Assembly (NCBI GenBank): GCA_031278295.1
Contig: JAITKQ010000011.1
Location: forward strand, 1-18,088
Source: Spirochaetaceae bacterium
GTDB taxonomy: Bacteria > Spirochaetota > Spirochaetia > Treponematales > Breznakiellaceae
Direction of reading: 5' to 3'
DNA length: 18,088 nt
Shown here: positions 14,456 to 18,088 of the stretch, piece by piece
Layout: the number at the start of each line of letters is the position of its first letter
How positions within the stretch are numbered: position 1 is the stretch's first letter
Notes under the pieces: model-generated
Told to the model about the DNA's origin: nothing
Seen by the model: the letters and a program-made list of their open reading frames with translations, nothing else
Database searches by the model: none
Translations under genes and position numbers: made by a program

Positions 14456-15247
14456 CTAAATGTACGATGGGAAATCGTTCTTCGCTTTACTCCCCAAAGT
14501 ACTCAGCAACGCAATCCCTACATCCCTGGCAGCTATCAGCGCCTGCCGCACCGCGCCGGAATCACCTGAGAAAAAGATGATCACTTCGTTGGTAAGGCTG
14601 GTACCCTTTGCCGGGGACGAAACCGCAAGAACATCCACGTTGGCCGCCTTTACGGCGGTATCCGCGGTAACCACCCCGATTGCCGCAGGGGCGCCTACCA
14701 CGAGTCCGAAAGCCTTGCCCAGCGGCGCGCCGAAAGCCTTGGCGCAGGCGTGGCTGGCACGCGCCGTGTACTGTAGTTCAATGTGGCCCGCTTCATTCGC
14801 GTACACATCGCCAAAAGTCCGTGTAAGCTCCTTTAACGTAACCTCAACGGCCCTGCGGGCATCGGATACGTCCTCCGCGCCAAAAATGATCAGGTTACCG
14901 TGACCGGCCCCGCCCTTGGTGTCCCTAGGCAGTTCGATCTTGATGATCTCGGTATTGGTGGCCTTCACCGCCTCGTCCGCCGCCATGATCTGGGGGCCCG
15001 CCCCCGTTCTGCCGCCGATAATGCCGATTGAACGGTACTTCTCGTCGATCTCCAGGGCCTTGTGTACCGACGGGTCAAGGTTGGCTATAACCAGCCCCAG
15101 CGTATCGCCGATACCGGTTCCCACAAATTCGGTCAATCCCGCGCCGCCGGCACAACAAGAAGAGGGAACTTCCGCCGGGCCGCTCTCTACGCTTCCCACC
15201 TTCTTCATAACCTCTTCCATAATTTTATTTACCATGCTGTCGTTCAT
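14456..15247 (-). CDS. pduB: PduB, tandem-BMC trimeric shell protein
   Basis: 263 residues with two BMC domains after an N-terminal extension. The extension starts with a helix MVNKIMEEVMKKVG (residues 5-18), which in Salmonella PduB links the shell to the enzyme core. Conserved segments follow: LTEFVGTGIGDTLGLVIAN, RSIGIIGGRTGAGPQIMAAD, DTKGGAGHGNLIIFGAEDVS, TFGDVYANEAGHIELQYTAR and the terminal KNDFPSYI. PduB is a major facet protein and its trimers bind small molecules. Salmonella also makes a shorter PduB' from an internal start; no in-frame ATG exists here between residues 15 and 40. GGGGGAGG precedes the ATG and 16 bases separate it from pduA. Confidence 0.96.
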   Translation of the reverse strand: MNDSMVNKIMEEVMKKVGSVESGPAEVPSSCCAGGAGLTEFVGTGIGDTLGLVIANLDPSVHKALEIDEKYRSIGIIGGRTGAGPQIMAADEAVKATNTEIIKIELPRDTKGGAGHGNLIIFGAEDVSDARRAVEVTLKELTRTFGDVYANEAGHIELQYTARASHACAKAFGAPLGKAFGLVVGAPAAIGVVTADTAVKAANVDVLAVSSPAKGTSLTNEVIIFFSGDSGAVRQALIAARDVGIALLSTLGSKAKNDFPSYI

Positions 15248-15263
15248 TGTTTAAGCCTCCCCC

Positions 15264-15545
15264 TTAACCGAGTGATTTCGGGAGTATCTTCTCGGTATCA
15301 CTATGGGGTCTCGGTATGACATGGGTAGATACCACAGTACCGATCTTTCCGGCAGCGGCGCTGCCCGCGTCAACGGCGGCCTTTACAGCGCCGACATCCC
15401 CGCGCACCATAACGGTAACAAGACCCGAACCGATCTTCTCGTAACCTACGAGACTTACGTTGGCGGCCTTTGTCATAGAATCGGCGGCCTCAATCGCCCC
15501 GACCAAACCTTTGGTTTCGACCATTCCCAATGCTTCCTGCGTCAT
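15264..15545 (-). CDS. pduA: PduA/PduJ-type hexameric BMC shell protein
   Basis: 93 residues almost collinear with Salmonella PduA: MTQEALGMVETKGLVGAIEA at the start, pore loop KIGSG at 37-41 (Ser40 lines the propanediol-conducting pore), VTVMVRGDVGAVKAA, and the terminal VIPRPHSDTEKILPK. It is the main facet hexamer and the likely propanediol channel. No separate pduJ is present in the operon, so this single gene probably serves both the PduA and PduJ roles. ATG 15545 has AAGGAGG upstream and overlaps the stop codon of a 28-codon ORF (ATGA). Confidence 0.96.
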   Translation of the reverse strand: MTQEALGMVETKGLVGAIEAADSMTKAANVSLVGYEKIGSGLVTVMVRGDVGAVKAAVDAGSAAAGKIGTVVSTHVIPRPHSDTEKILPKSLG

Positions 15546-15628
15546 ACAAGGTCCTCCTTGTTACCCAAATTAACTGATTTGACTTTTCCCGGAATATAGC
15601 GGGAAAGATTTCCAATACCATCTACCAT
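15542..15628 (-). CDS. 28-residue leader ORF coupled to pduA
   Basis: ATG 15628 is preceded by an excellent Shine-Dalgarno (AAGGAG, six bases upstream) and the frame runs 28 codons to a TGA that overlaps the pduA ATG as ATGA. The peptide begins MVDGIGNLSRYIPGKVK and ends in NKEDLV; I recognise no family. It contains RYIPGK, loosely like the VPGK of PduU, but this is too short to mean homology. The pduA ribosome site lies inside the ORF's last codons. It is the first translatable frame of the operon transcript, starting about 45 bases from the predicted transcript start. It could be a leader that tunes shell-protein translation or a genuine microprotein. The frame and ribosome site are seen; the function is inference. 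Confidence 0.55.
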   Translation of the reverse strand: MVDGIGNLSRYIPGKVKSVNLGNKEDLV

Positions 15629-15651
15629 GTTCTTCTCCTTAACACATAGAA

Positions 15652-15671
15652 TTGCGCGCAAAAAATTGCGC
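15652..15671. promoter_or_regulatory. overlapping palindromes at the start of the pdu transcript (possible operator/hairpin)
   Basis: TTGCGCGCAA (15652-15661) is a perfect 10-bp palindrome, and GCGCAA (15656-15661) also pairs with TTGCGC (15666-15671) across an AAAA loop. Both lie between the predicted -10 of the pdu promoter and the leader ORF ribosome site. The element could be a repressor operator or a 5'-end stabilising hairpin of the mRNA. Confidence 0.45.
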
Positions 15672-15680
15672 TATGAAAAA

Positions 15681-15709
15681 ATGGTAAGTCGGTTTTTTTT
15701 TTGCGTCAA
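15681..15709 (-). promoter_or_regulatory. predicted sigma70-type promoter of the pdu operon
   Basis: On the minus strand TTGACG (-35, 15704-15709), a 17-base spacer containing an A10 tract, and TACCAT (-10, 15681-15686) form a fair sigma70 promoter. Transcription would start near 15674, leaving a 5' leader of roughly 45 bases to the first ORF. That is too short for a cobalamin riboswitch. The weak -10 suggests dependence on an activator. Confidence 0.6.
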
Positions 15710-15721
15710 CAAAAAAATATT

Positions 15722-15751
15722 AGTTGAGCTAACAGCAGTTGAGTTTAACAG
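15722..15751. promoter_or_regulatory. tandem direct repeat upstream of the pdu promoter (possible activator site)
   Basis: AGTTGAGCTAACAG (15722-15735) and AGTTGAGTTTAACAG (15737-15751) are nearly identical copies in direct orientation with a 15-base period. They lie about 48-77 bases upstream of the predicted pdu transcription start, a position and layout usual for AraC-family activators (PocR activates pdu in Salmonella). No regulator gene is in the window. Confidence 0.45.
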
Positions 15752-15874
15752 GAGATAAGTTCACCAACGGAGGAGGGGCGCTCATCGCCGGATTCCCGTC
15801 AGCACGTGCGACGCGACACGCGACGTGTAGCCAGAGGGCATGGAACGGAGTTAAAATGACGGAAGGGTTTATGT
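15752..15874. other. upstream region of the metallo-hydrolase gene
   Basis: The 123 bases between the direct repeats and the hydrolase start contain a purine-rich GGAGGAGGGG stretch, a small GGCG-CTCAT-CGCC stem and a CG-rich partly self-complementary patch at 15803-15828. I could not assign a convincing plus-strand promoter, and the short frames here are not persuasive as genes. Confidence 0.4.
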
Positions 15875-16720
15875 ATGAAAAAAATTATGGCTATTTTGAT
15901 GGGGCTGGCGGCTACGGGCGCTTACGGGGCTGAGGATGTTTTTTACCGCAAGGTCGGAAGTTTTGAGCTTTATATGCTTGTGGAAACCAGGGGGCCGGGC
16001 CGGGATCAGATTCTGATCGGCGCCGGTGATGAGCTAAAACGCCGTTACCTTCCCCGGAATTTTCAGTCGGAGCTTAATACCTTCCTTGTCAAGGCCGCAG
16101 GGCGTGTTGTGCTGGTGGATACGGGGTTCGGCGGGGCCGTCTTTGAAAGCATGAACAAACTTGGGGTCAGGCCCGGCGACGTGGACGCGGTGTTGCTGAC
16201 CCACATGCACGGGGACCATATCGGCGGGCTTGCCAGGGACGGGAAGGCCTTGTTTCCCAAGGCTCTTGTCTACGTGGCCGAACAGGAGCGGGAGTTTTGG
16301 ACCAAAACCCGCGTAAACCAGGGAGCGCTTGCCGCCCTTGCCCCCTACGGCGACAGGGTTCGTACTTTCAAACCGGGGAAAGCGGGAGGAGCCATTGAGG
16401 AATTGCTTCCCGGTTTCACCGCTATTGCCGCTTTTGGCCATACGCCGGGCCACACCGTTTTTCTTATCCAAAACGGCGGGGCAAAGCTGCTCGTCTGGGG
16501 AGATCTGATGCACGTCCAGGACATACAGTTTCCCAGGCCGGACATCTCGGTAACTTACGATACCGATCCCCTTATGGCCGCCGAGTCCAGGAAGCTGATC
16601 CTGGAATACCTTGCCCGGAACGGCATACCCGCGGCGGGGATGCACCTTATCTACCCCGCCATAGGGACAGTAAGTCCGGACGGGAAAGGCGGCTATACGT
16701 GGGTACCCGCCGGAAACTAA
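15875..16720 (+). CDS. exported metallo-beta-lactamase-fold hydrolase
   Basis: 281 residues. The first 18 residues (MKKIMAILMGLAATGAYG) look like a Sec signal peptide with cleavage before AED, so the enzyme is probably periplasmic or secreted. The metal-binding set of the MBL superfamily is complete: H110, H112, D114, H115 in THMHGDHIGG, H189 in FGHTPGHT, D210 in VWGDLMH and H257 in GMHLIYP. The N-terminal segment with NTFLVKAAGRVVLVDTGFGG is typical of the quorum-quenching lactonase/methyl parathion hydrolase-like branch, but the substrate cannot be told. GGAAGGG lies before the ATG. It is divergent from the pdu operon and convergent with nth, with 14 bases between the stops. No functional link with propanediol metabolism is evident. 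Confidence 0.9.
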   Translation: MKKIMAILMGLAATGAYGAEDVFYRKVGSFELYMLVETRGPGRDQILIGAGDELKRRYLPRNFQSELNTFLVKAAGRVVLVDTGFGGAVFESMNKLGVRPGDVDAVLLTHMHGDHIGGLARDGKALFPKALVYVAEQEREFWTKTRVNQGALAALAPYGDRVRTFKPGKAGGAIEELLPGFTAIAAFGHTPGHTVFLIQNGGAKLLVWGDLMHVQDIQFPRPDISVTYDTDPLMAAESRKLILEYLARNGIPAAGMHLIYPAIGTVSPDGKGGYTWVPAGN

Positions 16721-16734
16721 GCCCTCTCAGTGCC

Positions 16735-17428
16735 TCATTGTTTTGGACAGGTAAGGGTAGCGCGGGCGCTTGGCTGACTACAGTACTTTGCAATCACGCA
16801 TGACTGACAGCGGGGGCCTATAGGCCGGCAGACCTGCTGGCCGTACAGCACAAGCAGCGCGTTTATGCGCTTCCAAAACTTTAGCGGCAGTATGCCGCGC
16901 AGGATCGCTTCTGTTTCGTCCGGCTTTGCCGATTCGAGCCAGCCGGTACGGTTACAGGTACGGTGTACATGGGTATCAACGCAGATACCGTCCATATCAA
17001 AAGCCTCTATACAGGACAAGATTCGCCGCCTTCCTGCCTACCCCGGGCATAGCCAACAGCGCTTCCATATCGGCGGGAACCTCGCCGCCATACTTGCCGA
17101 TTATTATCCGGGCAATCTTCCGCAGATTCGCCACCTTTGTCCGGTAAAAACCGGCCGGAAACGCGAGGCGTTCCGCCTCTTCTGTACTCAGCTTGAGGAA
17201 ATCCACCGACGTGGGCGCCCTTTCAAGTAGCGCCTTGCTTGAGGCAAGGGTTACCTTATCCTTAGTCCGCAGGCTCAGGCTCGTGGAAAGAAGCACTGCC
17301 TAGGCGTCCCTGCGGTAACGCTCCGCAACGGTACTGACTGACGGGTTGTTGCCGGCCTCCTTGGGAAAAGAAGCCCGCCACCCCTCCAGCGCGCTTAGGG
17401 CGCCTTCCCAGTCGATGTCCGCCTTCAC
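16735..17428 (-). pseudogene. nth: endonuclease III (nth) with in-frame stop and frameshift
   Basis: Together the frames read as a full-length endonuclease III (about 230 codons), the DNA glycosylase/AP lyase for oxidised pyrimidines. The likely start is GTG 17428, overlapping the ispF stop (GTGA). Seen: N-terminal DWEGALSALEGWRASFPKE, LSLRTKDKVTLAS, helix-hairpin-helix MPGVGRKAAN with the catalytic Lys, ICVDTHVHR with the catalytic Asp, and the [4Fe-4S] set C-x6-C-x2-C-x5-C. Two lesions interrupt it. A TAG at 17300-17302 stands where relatives have an aromatic residue (DPF-x-VL), with the same frame continuing on both sides. A frameshift falls at the A4 run 16999-17002 (minus-strand T4), where removing one base joins NLVLYRGF directly to DMDGICVD. 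All catalytic residues remain, so the decay is recent, or these are sequencing errors. Confidence 0.85.
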
Positions 17429-17925
17429 CAGGCGCCGCGCTCCAGCAGACAGACGGCAATAGCCTCGACGGCGGCGCCCTGTCCCACATCCCCCACGCCG
17501 TTGCCGCTCTTGCCCTTGACAAATACCTTTGTTTCCTGGATGTCGAGCGCCTCCGCCAGAGATTTCTGTATCGCTTTGCGGTAGGGCAGTATTGAGGGGG
17601 CCTTGCAGCTTACCACCGAATCGATGTTGGCTATGCGCCAGGGGGACAGTTTTAGCGTGGTGTAGACGCAGAGTTTTAGCAGATCGAGGGAACAGGCGTC
17701 CTTGCATGATGGGTCATCGGGGGGAAACAGTTCGCCTATGTCCCCGATCCCAACCGCGCCCAGCACCGCATCCAGTACCGCATGGCACAGTACGTCGCCG
17801 TCCGAGTGCCCGTCCTCCCCGAAATCCGCTTCAAGCTGGACGCCGCCCAGCAAGAAGCGCCTGCCCGGTACAAGGGCGTGTACATCCCGCCCAAGCCCTA
17901 TGCTGTACCTGCTTGTATTGATCAT
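17425..17925 (-). CDS. ispF: IspF, 2-C-methyl-D-erythritol 2,4-cyclodiphosphate synthase
   Basis: 166 residues from ATG 17925, the usual 155-165 range; upstream in-frame codons overlap the promoter and have no family match. The enzyme cyclises CDP-methylerythritol phosphate with loss of CMP in the MEP isoprenoid pathway. Metal ligands are D14 and H16 in GRDVHAL and H48 in GHSDGDVLCH; GDIGELFPP and the C-terminal segment GVGDVGQGAAVEAIAVCLL are also typical. No ispD is visible, so it is not the IspDF fusion within this window. The stop overlaps the GTG of nth (GTGA). A consensus -10 lies only six bases before the ATG. Confidence 0.96.
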   Translation of the reverse strand: MINTSRYSIGLGRDVHALVPGRRFLLGGVQLEADFGEDGHSDGDVLCHAVLDAVLGAVGIGDIGELFPPDDPSCKDACSLDLLKLCVYTTLKLSPWRIANIDSVVSCKAPSILPYRKAIQKSLAEALDIQETKVFVKGKSGNGVGDVGQGAAVEAIAVCLLERGAW

Positions 17926-17931
17926 ACAGCG

Positions 17932-17961
17932 ATTATAACGGCGCCACATACGGATCATCAA
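17932..17961 (-). promoter_or_regulatory. predicted ispF promoter, probably giving a leaderless transcript
   Basis: On the minus strand TTGATG (17956-17961), an 18-base spacer and a perfect TATAAT (17932-17937) make a good sigma70 promoter. Only CGCTGT lies between the -10 and the ispF ATG, so transcription would start at or next to the A of the start codon. No Shine-Dalgarno sequence is present. Confidence 0.6.
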
Positions 17962-17980
17962 CCCGCCCGCCCGCCCGCCG
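17962..17980. repeat. short CCCG tandem repeat
   Basis: Four consecutive CCCG units plus a partial unit lie between the unidentified right-edge gene and the ispF promoter. Such tetranucleotide runs can slip during replication and change the distance to the upstream gene; they start one base beyond the ispF -35. Confidence 0.8.
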
Positions 17981-17997
17981 CGCTGTCATTAAAAAGA

Positions 17998-18088
17998 TTA
18001 CGCCCACACGGGCCCGTTAAAAAAATAGGGAGGACGTACCTGTATTATCTCACCGGCTTCTGCAAACAGGTAATTGTTGCCTGCCTGA
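17998..18088 (-). CDS. 3' end of an unidentified gene (partial)
   Basis: A minus-strand frame enters from the right edge and ends at TAA 17998-18000 after 29 visible codons, including AGNNYLFAEAGEIIQVRP and closing NGPVWA. I do not recognise it. Minus orientation agrees with ispF and nth, and the residue mix looks protein-like, but the opposite strand is also open over these bases, so the call is modest. Confidence 0.45.
   Translation of the reverse strand, partial: QAGNNYLFAEAGEIIQVRPPYFFNGPVWA

Noticed and set aside
15546..15710. Cobalamin riboswitch upstream of the pdu operon
   Set aside because: The leader between the predicted start site and the first ORF is only about 45 bases and shows none of the B12-box type sequence.
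17300..17302. Programmed read-through or pyrrolysine at the nth TAG
   Set aside because: A separate frameshift exists downstream in the same gene, so ordinary decay or sequence error explains both more simply; endonuclease III has no known recoding.
17965..18088. Plus-strand partial gene at the right edge
   Set aside because: The plus frame is open but has no convincing start, and the minus frame with a natural C-terminus agrees with the orientation of ispF and nth.

Overview
The window is dominated by one long minus-strand operon (about 874-15628) encoding a coenzyme B12-dependent propanediol-utilisation (Pdu) bacterial microcompartment. In transcription order (right to left) it reads: a 28-codon leader ORF, pduA, pduB, pduC, pduD, pduE, pduG, pduH, pduK, pduL, pduM, pduN, pduO, pduP, pduS, pduT, a methylthioribose-kinase-like gene, pduU and pduV. 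Genes are separated by 4-33 bases or overlap by 1-17 bases, so this is almost certainly one transcription unit. Order follows the Salmonella pdu operon, but pduJ, pduQ, pduW and pduX are absent, and no pduF or pocR is present in the window. A sigma70-like promoter (15681-15709), a palindrome next to the predicted transcription start and two tandem 14-15 base direct repeats upstream of the -35 form a compact control region.

How the genes work together: PduCDE dehydrates 1,2-propanediol (possibly glycerol) to the aldehyde, PduGH reactivates the enzyme, PduO (with PduS as likely cobalamin reductase) regenerates adenosylcobalamin, PduP oxidises the aldehyde to acyl-CoA and PduL makes the acyl phosphate and recycles CoA. 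PduA, B, K, N, T and U build the shell, and PduM and PduV are assembly or positioning factors. At least five cargo proteins and PduB start with a short amphipathic helix of the encapsulation-peptide type. Without PduQ, NADH must be reoxidised some other way; PduS (flavin/Fe-S) and PduT (Fe-S shell pore) are the obvious in-operon candidates. The kinase between pduT and pduU is the least conventional gene.

Left flank (1-873): an unidentified 54-codon minus ORF, a perfect 12-bp hairpin, a degenerate minisatellite of about 17 units of 15-19 bp (231-529) and the decayed 5' part of yejE (ABC oligopeptide/microcin C-type permease), which carries a frameshift and is cut off after about 100 codons. 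This looks like a rearrangement scar at the 3' end of the pdu operon.

Right flank (15629-18088): the control region, a divergent exported metallo-beta-lactamase-fold hydrolase (+), an endonuclease III gene broken by an in-frame TAG and a frameshift, ispF (MEP isoprenoid pathway) with a possibly leaderless promoter, and the 3' end of an unidentified minus-strand gene.

Organism: a fermentative bacterium, probably anaerobic, moderately GC-rich by eye, with a MEP pathway and Yej-type transporter. A gut-associated diderm such as a spirochaete would fit, but nothing in the sequence proves the lineage. No rRNA, tRNA, CRISPR array, intact transposase or cobalamin riboswitch was seen.
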